From assembly GCA_020852155.1 (NCBI GenBank), contig JADZBJ010000440.1, forward strand, positions 1 to 5,400: a DNA stretch of 5,400 bases, read 5' to 3'. The notes below the pieces were generated by a model. That model was not told where the DNA came from. It was given only the letters and a program-made list of their open reading frames with translations, and made no database searches. Shown here one piece after another: positions 1 to 5,400 of the stretch. Positions within the stretch are counted from its first letter, which is position 1. Each line of letters opens with the position of its first letter. The position numbers and the translations under genes are program-made. Source of the stretch: Saprospiraceae bacterium (lineage in GTDB: Bacteria; Bacteroidota; Bacteroidia; Chitinophagales; Saprospiraceae).

Positions 1-1
1 G

Positions 2-1279
2 CAGCAACTGCTGCGCCTGTCTGCTTCTATATTGACAGGCGTACTCATGGCCAAAAGCGGCTTGAGCACTGCTGAAATCGGCGTGTATGAAATGCTGATT
101 TACATCGGTTCCACCCTCAGTTTTTTTTGGGTGATTGGCCTGCTGGATGCACTTGGGCCGTTTTATGGGAAATTAAAGCAGGAACAAGGCGAAATCGCTT
201 CAAAGACGCTGCTTTTTAAGGTTTTTCTGTTGTTTACGGTACTGGCGGTGTTGTTGTCGGGCATTATTCTGTTCTTTCATCAGGGAATAGGGCATTACTG
301 GGTTCAAAAGAGCGAGTTGCCGTATATCGGGTGGCTTGCTTTGTATCTGGCACTCAACCTGCCAACCTACCCGGTTGAGTACGTTTATCTGGTGAATAAT
401 CGGGCGAAATCGCTCATGATCTGGGCTGTGTTGAGTTTTTGCCTTCATTTGTTGGCGGTGGGCATACCCTTGTGGGCAGGGTGGGGGATAGAAGGCAGCC
501 TTAAAATGCTAACCATCACTGCCGCATTGAAATTGCTCTGGACGATTGGCGTGGCTTATCAGTACGCATTACCGCACTGGGACAGCAATTTGTTGAAGCG
601 CTATTTGCGGTTTGCGGCTCCGCTCATTTTGATTCCACTGGTCGGCAATGCGATGTTGTTGTGGGACATGTGGTTGGTGCGCAGGTTGAATCCTGACCCT
701 GCGGTATTTGCCGTGTTTCGGTATGGCGCCCGTGAGTTGCCGTTGGCTATGGCGCTTTGCACTGCCCTGGGCGCCTCTATGAGTCCGTTGATTGCTACCC
801 ATCTGGCATCCGGCATGGCAGCCTTAAAGCATCGTTCATGGCGATTGACCATGTTTCTGTTTTCAGTTTCGGCGGTATTGTTTTTTGTTTCCTCCCCGCT
901 GTTTTCCTTCTTTTTTAATGCTGATTTCAAAGCATCGGCGTCCATTTTCAATATATACCTGTTGATTACCGCCAGCAGGGTTTTGCTGCCGGGTTCGGTA
1001 TTGTTAGGTCTGGGCGATTCGAAGAGTTCATTTCGGATTGCGCTGATTGAATTTGTGGCGCGGATAGGTCTGACCTGGTTTTTGGGCGCGATTTGGGGCC
1101 TGGAAGGTATTGCACTGGGCGTAGTGTTGTCTTTTTGGGTTGAAAAACTGGGGCAGATCTATGTATTAAAAGTAAAACATCAGGTACAACTTGCACAATG
1201 GTTGAATGTTCCGGCGTACCTTGCAGCGCTATTATTGCTGTTTTTCTCCTTTGCTGTGTCGAGGATGGTTTTTAACTAA
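2..1279 (+). CDS. MOP-superfamily polysaccharide/lipid flippase-like membrane protein, 5'-truncated by window edge
   Basis: This is a polytopic inner-membrane protein, probably of the Wzx-like polysaccharide flippase branch of the MOP/MATE superfamily, which moves lipid-linked sugar intermediates across the cytoplasmic membrane. The visible 425 residues contain about twelve hydrophobic segments separated by short charged loops. Examples are IYIGSTLSFFWVIG, LFKVFLLFTVLAVLLSG, AAPLILIPLVGNAMLLWDMW and a C-terminal AALLLLFFSFAVSRM. The pattern 'GLSTAEIGVYEML' early in the protein matches the family's first loop (usually LGxxxYGxY-like), which supports the call. The frame is open from base 2, and codons before the TTG at 32 and the ATG at 47 encode plausible first-helix residues (LLRLSASILTG). 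The true start therefore lies upstream of the window and only a short N-terminus is missing. It ends with TAA at 1277-1279. The substrate cannot be told from sequence; an O-antigen or exopolysaccharide role is inferred only from the family. Confidence 0.8.
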   Translation, partial: QQLLRLSASILTGVLMAKSGLSTAEIGVYEMLIYIGSTLSFFWVIGLLDALGPFYGKLKQEQGEIASKTLLFKVFLLFTVLAVLLSGIILFFHQGIGHYWVQKSELPYIGWLALYLALNLPTYPVEYVYLVNNRAKSLMIWAVLSFCLHLLAVGIPLWAGWGIEGSLKMLTITAALKLLWTIGVAYQYALPHWDSNLLKRYLRFAAPLILIPLVGNAMLLWDMWLVRRLNPDPAVFAVFRYGARELPLAMALCTALGASMSPLIATHLASGMAALKHRSWRLTMFLFSVSAVLFFVSSPLFSFFFNADFKASASIFNIYLLITASRVLLPGSVLLGLGDSKSSFRIALIEFVARIGLTWFLGAIWGLEGIALGVVLSFWVEKLGQIYVLKVKHQVQLAQWLNVPAYLAALLLLFFSFAVSRMVFN

Positions 1280-1318
1280 ACTTGGCACGATTCTTTCTTA
1301 GTACATTCCGTATCCTTT

Positions 1319-1331
1319 CCAGCACTGCTGG
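1319..1331. repeat. Perfect 13-bp palindrome (CCAGCA-C-TGCTGG)
   Basis: The arms CCAGCA and TGCTGG flank a single central C, about 40 bases after the flippase stop codon. A one-base centre makes a poor RNA hairpin with the full arms, although a 4-bp stem with a 5-base loop is possible. A protein-binding site is conceivable, but nothing else supports it. Confidence 0.35.
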
Positions 1332-1379
1332 TTATAATCTCATGATCGTAATTTAATTTAATCCCGTCTTTTCGACGAA

Positions 1380-1423
1380 AAATAAGATGGTCGCCGGCCT
1401 TATGTCGGCGACCATCGTTGTTT
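1380..1423. terminator. Bidirectional intrinsic-terminator-like hairpin
   Basis: The arms GATGGTCGCCG (1386-1396) and CGGCGACCATC (1406-1416) are perfectly complementary over 11 bp and can extend inward through a G-U and a C-G pair to a 5-base loop. Outside the core, past a bulged G at 1417, the A-rich left flank (1380-1385) can pair with the T-rich right flank (1418-1423). On the minus strand the stem is followed by TTATTTTT, a good U-tract. On the plus strand the tail GTTGTTTCT is weaker. The hairpin begins about 100 bases past the flippase stop codon, so it most likely ends that transcript and separates it from the downstream pair. Confidence 0.6.
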
Positions 1424-1451
1424 CTGAAGAAGACTTTTTGATAATCATGCA

Positions 1452-1468
1452 AGACCCGGTTGGGGTCT
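1452..1468. other. GC-rich 6-bp hairpin downstream of the terminator-like structure
   Basis: AGACCC (1452-1457) and GGGTCT (1463-1468) are perfect complements around a 5-base loop GGTTG. It lies 28 bases after the larger hairpin and is followed at 1475-1480 by TATTTT. It could be a second termination element or part of a structured RNA; the sequence alone does not decide. Confidence 0.3.
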
Positions 1469-1714
1469 GAGATGTATTTTAAGCGAACATCACATCATTC
1501 TGGAAAAAGTTGATATTGCATTTCGATTGTTAATGCGCTGATTATTGATGATATTTTCCGGATTTTTGTGATATTCGCGCTTCCAAACACTATGACGGCC
1601 ACCTGCGACTGTTCGCTTTTTGCGATGAGGTAGTTGCTTTTTCTTTTAATCGTCGTCAACACTCCCCCCGAGGTTATACAAGTATCACAACAGGTGCTTG
1701 GTTCAAACAAACAC

Positions 1715-1731
1715 ACAGGGTTTATCCCTGT
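1715..1731. other. Small hairpin in the putative leader of the PorP/SprF-family gene
   Basis: ACAGGG (1715-1720) pairs perfectly with CCCTGT (1726-1731) around the loop TTTAT. It lies about 80 bases before the chosen start codon and just before the in-frame ATG at 1738. A second weak hairpin with a TTCG loop follows at 1759-1774 (CAAATT pairs with GATTTG, including one G-U). Either could lie in the 5' untranslated RNA; a regulatory role is only a guess. Confidence 0.25.
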
Positions 1732-1791
1732 TTGCACATGGATTTTTCATGGCTGTTACAAATTTTCGGATTTGGCAGCATGGGTCTTCAT

Positions 1792-1809
1792 GTGCTGATC
1801 GTGCTGATT
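1792..1809 (+). repeat. Tandem 9-base direct repeat just before the start codon
   Basis: GTGCTGATC is followed at once by GTGCTGATT, two copies differing at the last base and ending three bases before the ATG at 1813. The repeat unit is a multiple of three. If translation began further upstream, a change in copy number would insert or remove Val-Leu-Ile without shifting the frame. The repeat occupies the place where a ribosome-binding site would be expected, and no AGGAGG-like motif is present there. Confidence 0.45.
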
Positions 1810-1812
1810 ACT

Positions 1813-2814
1813 ATGAAGAATTTTTATTCAACATTTTGGCTAAGCCTTTTACTCTCTTCCTTCTTTACATCCAGCGCACTTGACGCGCAACAGGATCCGC
1901 TTTTTTCGAGGTATAAATTTAATGCTCTGACGTACAACCCCGCTTATGCCGGCAGTAAAGATCACTTGAGCCTGGGTTTGCAATTTCGCCGTCAGTGGGC
2001 CGGTTTTGAAGGCGCACCGCGCACTTTTTCACTTTCAGCACATTCGCCATTACGGCGCAATCAATATGCACTGGGGGCCAGTTTTATCGCCGATAAAGTC
2101 GGAGCAACCACACGGGTAGATGCCAATGCTGTCTATGCGTATCGCATAAAAATTAATCAGGACGTAATGTTATCGCTGGGTTTGCAGGCAGGGGTCACGA
2201 ATTGGCACGCAGATTGGTTTACAGTGACGGTAGAACAAGGCGGCGACGAGGTTTTTCAAAACAATTTCAGCATCTGGCAGCCCAATTTTGGCGCAGGCGC
2301 GTATTTGTATTCAAAGGATTACTACATCGGACTATCGTGTCCTCGTCTGGTAGAACAAGCTTATCGGGTAGCAGATAACGAAATTTCGGCCATCGCTGCC
2401 AATTATCGGCATTTTACACTGGCAGCAGGTATGGCGATTCCATTGCGCGAAGGCGATATGATTTTTCGACCCAGTATTTTGTTGAGAAAAGCAGGCTTCG
2501 GTAGCAAACTGCGCCAAAGCGATGATAAAAGAGTGGGTGCGCCAACGTCTGTTGATCTGGATGCTGCCTTGCGTTTCAGACAAAAAATATGGGTTGGCGC
2601 TGGTTTTCGCTCCGCCCTCGAATTGGCCGCTTCTTCAACCGATGCCGTGGACCTTTGGATGACGTTTGATCTGGACAATGGTATGCGACTCGGTGGCGCT
2701 TACGATATTATTTTGAGTCGGTTGAATCAGGTGAGTTACGGCTCTTTTGAATTGTTGATGGGATATGATTTTGATATTAAAGTGAAGAGGGTTGCTTCGC
2801 CCCGTTATTTCTAG
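1813..2814 (+). CDS. Type IX secretion system membrane protein, PorP/SprF family
   Basis: Predicted outer-membrane beta-barrel of the PorP/SprF family. Members work with the type IX secretion and gliding machinery, some as core components and many as partners for secretion or surface attachment of particular cargo. The 333 residues begin with a clear signal peptide (basic MKNF-, hydrophobic core to about residue 20, likely cleavage after ALDA at 22-25). The family signature follows: QDPLFSRYKFN (27-37), YNPAYAG (41-47), QWAGFEGAP (61-69) and LSAHSPL (74-80). PNFGAGAYLYS (157-167) and YYIGLS (170-175) are also typical. The rest alternates polar and hydrophobic residues as barrel strands do, and the protein ends in SPRYF, the usual terminus of this family. 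I chose the ATG at 1813 because it gives a normal signal peptide directly before the conserved QDP. In-frame ATGs at 1738 and 1780 would add a second hydrophobic stretch. No strong Shine-Dalgarno is seen, as is common in Bacteroidota. The gene is followed after 82 bases by a PorE-like gene, so the two are probably co-transcribed. The family has many paralogues per genome, so whether this is the core porP cannot be said. Confidence 0.93.
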   Translation: MKNFYSTFWLSLLLSSFFTSSALDAQQDPLFSRYKFNALTYNPAYAGSKDHLSLGLQFRRQWAGFEGAPRTFSLSAHSPLRRNQYALGASFIADKVGATTRVDANAVYAYRIKINQDVMLSLGLQAGVTNWHADWFTVTVEQGGDEVFQNNFSIWQPNFGAGAYLYSKDYYIGLSCPRLVEQAYRVADNEISAIAANYRHFTLAAGMAIPLREGDMIFRPSILLRKAGFGSKLRQSDDKRVGAPTSVDLDAALRFRQKIWVGAGFRSALELAASSTDAVDLWMTFDLDNGMRLGGAYDIILSRLNQVSYGSFELLMGYDFDIKVKRVASPRYF

Positions 2815-2849
2815 CCCTGAAATATTTTCCCAGGTTGCGCATTTCACAA

Positions 2850-2871
2850 AAAATGGAATGACAACCATTTT
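2850..2871 (+). other. Weak A/T-rich hairpin between the two type IX-associated genes
   Basis: AAAATGG (2850-2856) and CCATTTT (2865-2871) are perfectly complementary over 7 bp with an 8-base loop. The structure starts 36 bases after the upstream stop codon and ends 25 bases before the downstream start. Its A-then-T arrangement resembles a leaky terminator or an RNA-processing site that could set the ratio of the two proteins. The stem has only two G-C pairs, so it is weak and may be chance. Confidence 0.3.
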
Positions 2872-2896
2872 AATCACCACAAACAGGTACTTGCTA

Positions 2897-5362
2897 ATGT
2901 TTACTCCTTCAAAATTACTCAGGCTTTGGCTGATCTTGTTGTTTGCAAGCACAGCTGGCAGCGCTGTCGCTCAGAGTCGCATACGTCGCGCTGAAGACGC
3001 CATGCAGCAGTACGATTATATCACGGCCATTCAACTCTGTCAGCAAATTCTGGAAGACGACGACGACCCGGATGCCAAAATGTACCTGGCCGAAGCCTAT
3101 CGGAAAATAAATGATACCGAAAACGCCGAATACTGGTTTGGTCAAGTCGTGCGCCTGCCGCAAGCCAAGGCACTGCACAAATTGTATTACGGCATGATGC
3201 TGCAGGCCAATGGTAAATGCGACCTGGCAAAAATCTGGTTTCTGCAATATCAGAAAGAAGCGCCAGACGATGCTCGCGGACAATACCTGGTGCGCTCATG
3301 CGACCTCCGCGATGAACTGATGCAAAAAAACAAGGGCATTTACACCATCAGCCATCTGCCATTTAACTCTAAATACGACGATTACGCTCCTGCTATTCAA
3401 AACAGCAAACTGATCTTTGCCAGCGACCGCGAAACCGGCACGGCCATCAAAAGAACAAATATGTGGACGGGCAATCCCTTTTCACAACTCTATGCTGTAC
3501 CGTTTCAAGTGGTGGGTTTGCACCCCGGCGATTATCGCTATGGCCTCACCCTGAAATTTTCAAAAGACATCAATTCGCGCTTTCACGAAGCCGCAGTAGC
3601 CTTTTCTCCTGATCAAAAAACGATTTATTTTACACGAAATAACTTTTTCAATGGTAAAAAAGGCACCTCCGACGAGGGCCTTGTCAAGTTGAAAATTTAC
3701 ACCGGAAAATCAGACAGCAAAGGCGGCTGGGAAATTACCGGCGGCCTGCCCTTTAATTCTGACGAATATAACGTGGCACACCCGACGGTCAGCGAAGACG
3801 GACAACGGATGTTCTTTTCCAGCAACAGGCCCGGCGGTTTTGGCGGCATGGATTTGTACATGAGCCAGTTGCAAGGCAATACCTGGGGGCCGCCGATCAA
3901 CCTTGGCCCCGTGGTGAATACCGAGGGAAATGAAATCTTCCCGTACATCTGCAGCAGCGGCCGTCTTTACTTTTCGTCCAATGGCCATATCGGGCTGGGT
4001 GGACTTGATCTATTCTACACCACACCGGCCAATGGCGCCGACTGGAACCTGCCGGTTAATCTCGGCGCACCAGTCAACTCTGGCAACGACGATTTTGCCA
4101 TCACTTTTGGCCCCGGTGAAGAATGGGGCTTCTTTTCCAGCGACCGCGACGGCGGAGTCGGTGGAGACGATGTTTACAGTTTCCAGAAAAGCGCTTCCCC
4201 CATTGAAATTCTGGTGGTGGACCAACAAACGCAACTGCCCGTTAGCGGAGCCGTTGTTTCGAACAGCCTGACCAGGGTAAATATGACCACAGGCGATGAT
4301 GGTAAAATTGCTTTTGATATGCGTTTTACCGATTGCGCTGATTTTTCTGTCGCAAAAAAGGGATATGAAAGCGCGTTGCAAAATGCCTGTGCAACGGCGC
4401 AACATCCGGGCGATATTTCCAGGATTATGATCCCGATTCAAAAACAGGCTAACTATCAGGTGCAAGGCATCGTGTTTGACATGATGAACGGACTACCTGC
4501 CGAGGGCGCTCAAGTCATGCTCATGAACGATTGCGGAAAGCCGTTGCCCAATATGGTCACAACCATGGGCGATGGTCGATTCCGCTTTAAACTGGATAAA
4601 GATTGCTGCTATACCATCCGGTCAGTTAAAGACGGATATATCACCGATGTCAAGGAAGAAATATGTACTCGGGGCGTCGCCAAAAACACCGTTCTCAAAG
4701 CCAACCTCACGCTCCAGCCTTATCGCGATGAAGAAGGATTTGCCATTGTTCCCAGTGAAAAATCAAACACGCAGAAAGGCCCGCGCTTGAACCGCAAAAC
4801 AGGTTTGTACGAAAATGCCAACGGTACGCCAGCCAGTTTTGACCTCGGCGAAGGCTTGCAGGTGCTCGAAGGCGTGCTGTTCGATCATGGTGAAAAAAGC
4901 AAACCCAACGAATCAGATGTCTGGGAACGTGGCTCAATGGGCTACATTGTCAATATTTACTACGGTCTTGACCAGGAATATTTCCTGACTGAATCACTGC
5001 CTGACCTTGAAAAATTGCTTCGTACGCTCCGCGAAACGCCTGAATTGCAAGTAGAAATTGCTTCTCACACCGACAGCCGTGGCTCCGATGCCTATAACCT
5101 TGATCTTTCGCAACGTCGCGCCGACAGGGTCGTACACTGGCTCGTTCAACAAGGCATCAGCCGCGACCGACTGACAGCAAAAGGCTATGGCGAAAGCCGA
5201 CTGGTGAATGCGTGCGACAATAATTCAAACTGCTCCGAAGAAGAGCACCGACTGAATCGCCGCACGGAGTTCAGAATCACTGGCATTGTGAAAACGGCCG
5301 CTCAACCGGCGAGTTCTGTACCCAAGCCCAAACCCGGCGCTTGTGTAGGGTGTCCGTTCTAA
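2897..5362 (+). CDS. PorE-like periplasmic protein: TPR, PD40/WD40-like propeller, carboxypeptidase-regulatory folds, OmpA C-terminal domain
   Basis: An 821-residue exported protein with the domain order of the type IX component PorE, which is thought to link the secretion machinery to peptidoglycan. A signal peptide (1-26, likely cut after SAVA or AVAQ) has no lipobox cysteine. TPR-like helices span about 27-145, with C108 and C135. A beta-propeller of PD40-type blades spans about 150-430, shown by repeats such as LIFASDRETG (172-181), AFSPDQKTIYFTR (235-247), FFSSNRPGGFGGMDLY (306-321), LYFSSNGHIGLGGLDLFY (357-374) and FFSSDRDGGVGGDDVY (412-427). Two carboxypeptidase-regulatory-like beta-sandwiches follow (about 436-513 and 520-605), each with a P(V/A)xGAxV-type strand and a GDDG/GDGR turn. 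The OmpA peptidoglycan-binding domain spans about 684-796. It keeps the diaminopimelate contacts expected from OmpA (D726 in SHTDSRG and R741 in LSQRRAD), the C773/C779 pair and EEEHRLNRRTEFRI. I chose the ATG at 2897 because it starts the signal peptide; a TTG at 2792 would overlap the upstream gene and put 35 unlikely residues in front. A weak CAGG lies 9 bases before the start. The domain call is firm; the exact role and cargo are inferred. Confidence 0.92.
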   Translation: MFTPSKLLRLWLILLFASTAGSAVAQSRIRRAEDAMQQYDYITAIQLCQQILEDDDDPDAKMYLAEAYRKINDTENAEYWFGQVVRLPQAKALHKLYYGMMLQANGKCDLAKIWFLQYQKEAPDDARGQYLVRSCDLRDELMQKNKGIYTISHLPFNSKYDDYAPAIQNSKLIFASDRETGTAIKRTNMWTGNPFSQLYAVPFQVVGLHPGDYRYGLTLKFSKDINSRFHEAAVAFSPDQKTIYFTRNNFFNGKKGTSDEGLVKLKIYTGKSDSKGGWEITGGLPFNSDEYNVAHPTVSEDGQRMFFSSNRPGGFGGMDLYMSQLQGNTWGPPINLGPVVNTEGNEIFPYICSSGRLYFSSNGHIGLGGLDLFYTTPANGADWNLPVNLGAPVNSGNDDFAITFGPGEEWGFFSSDRDGGVGGDDVYSFQKSASPIEILVVDQQTQLPVSGAVVSNSLTRVNMTTGDDGKIAFDMRFTDCADFSVAKKGYESALQNACATAQHPGDISRIMIPIQKQANYQVQGIVFDMMNGLPAEGAQVMLMNDCGKPLPNMVTTMGDGRFRFKLDKDCCYTIRSVKDGYITDVKEEICTRGVAKNTVLKANLTLQPYRDEEGFAIVPSEKSNTQKGPRLNRKTGLYENANGTPASFDLGEGLQVLEGVLFDHGEKSKPNESDVWERGSMGYIVNIYYGLDQEYFLTESLPDLEKLLRTLRETPELQVEIASHTDSRGSDAYNLDLSQRRADRVVHWLVQQGISRDRLTAKGYGESRLVNACDNNSNCSEEEHRLNRRTEFRITGIVKTAAQPASSVPKPKPGACVGCPF

Positions 5363-5374
5363 CCTTTAGAGCGT

Positions 5375-5400
5375 GTTCGGGAATTGGGTTTGTGCCGAAC
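5375..5400. other. Inverted repeat running into the window edge (possible terminator or insertion-sequence end)
   Basis: GTTCGG (5375-5380) and CCGAAC (5395-5400) are perfectly complementary around a 14-base loop, 12 bases after the stop codon of the PorE-like gene. The left arm is preceded by GAGCGT, so the stem would lengthen if the bases beyond the window are ACGCTC. A transcription terminator is the simplest reading. The left end of an insertion sequence, next to a possible TTA/TA target, is an alternative that cannot be tested here. Confidence 0.35.

Larger units (their letters stand above)
1280..1812. other. Intergenic region rich in inverted repeats, no convincing gene
   Basis: This 533-base stretch separates the flippase gene from the PorP/SprF-family gene. 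It holds a 13-bp palindrome (1319-1331), a strong terminator-like hairpin (1380-1423), a GC-rich hairpin (1452-1468), a small hairpin (1715-1731) and a weak one with a TTCG loop (1759-1774). I found no tRNA-like or rRNA-like segment. I also found no good match to the Bacteroidota promoter pattern (TTTG near -33, TAnnTTTG near -7). A promoter for the downstream pair is expected somewhere after the terminator, but I cannot place it. The frame of the downstream gene stays open back to 1552, and a minus-strand frame is open across 1495-1737. Neither encodes anything I recognise. Confidence 0.6.

Noticed and set aside
32..46. TTG at 32 (or ATG at 47) as the true start of the flippase gene
   Set aside because: The frame is open to the left edge and the residues before it look like part of the first membrane helix, so the start is more likely outside the window.
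1333..1338. TATAAT as a sigma70 -10 box
   Set aside because: No -35-like sequence lies at the right spacing, Bacteroidota housekeeping promoters use a different pattern, and a terminator-like hairpin follows closely.
1495..1737. Minus-strand 80-codon frame as a gene
   Set aside because: It starts with GTG, has no ribosome-binding site I can see, shows no recognisable domain or clear membrane or signal pattern, and overlaps the likely leader of the PorP/SprF-family gene. I keep it only as a low-interest finding.
2792..2896. TTG at 2792 as the start of the PorE-like gene
   Set aside because: It would overlap the end of the upstream gene and place 35 residues ahead of a perfectly good signal peptide beginning at the ATG at 2897.
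3472..4177. Repeated FSS(N/D)R-GG-GG-D-Y stretches as a tandem DNA repeat
   Set aside because: The similarity is at protein level and is the normal blade motif of PD40/WD40-like propellers; the DNA copies are not close enough to be a recent duplication.
4010..4465. Long minus-strand frame (151 codons) inside the PorE-like gene
   Set aside because: It is antisense to well-conserved domain sequence and has no recognisable product, so it is a shadow of the real gene.
2..5362. All three genes as one functional operon linking polysaccharide export to type IX secretion
   Set aside because: A 533-base gap with a strong terminator-like hairpin separates the flippase gene from the pair, so shared orientation alone does not justify the claim.
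1..5400. CRISPR array, tRNA or rRNA genes
   Set aside because: No regularly spaced repeats and no cloverleaf or conserved rRNA segments were seen on either strand.

Overview
The window looks like Bacteroidota chromosomal DNA. The main reason is a gene for a PorP/SprF-family outer-membrane protein followed by a TPR / beta-propeller / carboxypeptidase-regulatory / OmpA protein. Both families belong to the type IX secretion and gliding apparatus, which is confined to that phylum. The lack of strong Shine-Dalgarno sequences and of sigma70-type promoters fits the same group. A gliding or environmental lineage such as Saprospiria or Chitinophagia is plausible, but this is only an impression from protein style.

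Layout, left to right, with all genes on the + strand. (1) Positions 2-1279 hold the 3' part of a multi-spanning membrane protein of the MOP / polysaccharide-flippase type; its frame is open to the left edge, so its true start is outside the window. (2) Positions 1280-1812 are a 533-base stretch without a convincing gene. It contains a strong bidirectional terminator-like hairpin (1380-1423) and several smaller inverted repeats. (3) Positions 1813-2814 encode a complete 333-residue PorP/SprF-family protein with a signal peptide and the family's SPRYF terminus. (4) After an 82-base gap with a weak A/T-rich hairpin, positions 2897-5362 encode an 821-residue PorE-like periplasmic protein. (5) The last 38 bases carry the start of an inverted repeat that reaches the window edge.

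Genes 3 and 4 most likely form a two-gene operon. The PorP/SprF partner would sit in the outer membrane as a beta-barrel. The PorE-like partner would sit in the periplasm, with its OmpA domain holding peptidoglycan and its propeller and regulatory-fold domains available for protein contacts. Such pairs are thought to serve secretion or surface anchoring of particular type IX cargo, often large adhesins, but no cargo gene is visible here. The flippase gene is probably a separate transcription unit, because the terminator-like hairpin lies between it and the pair.
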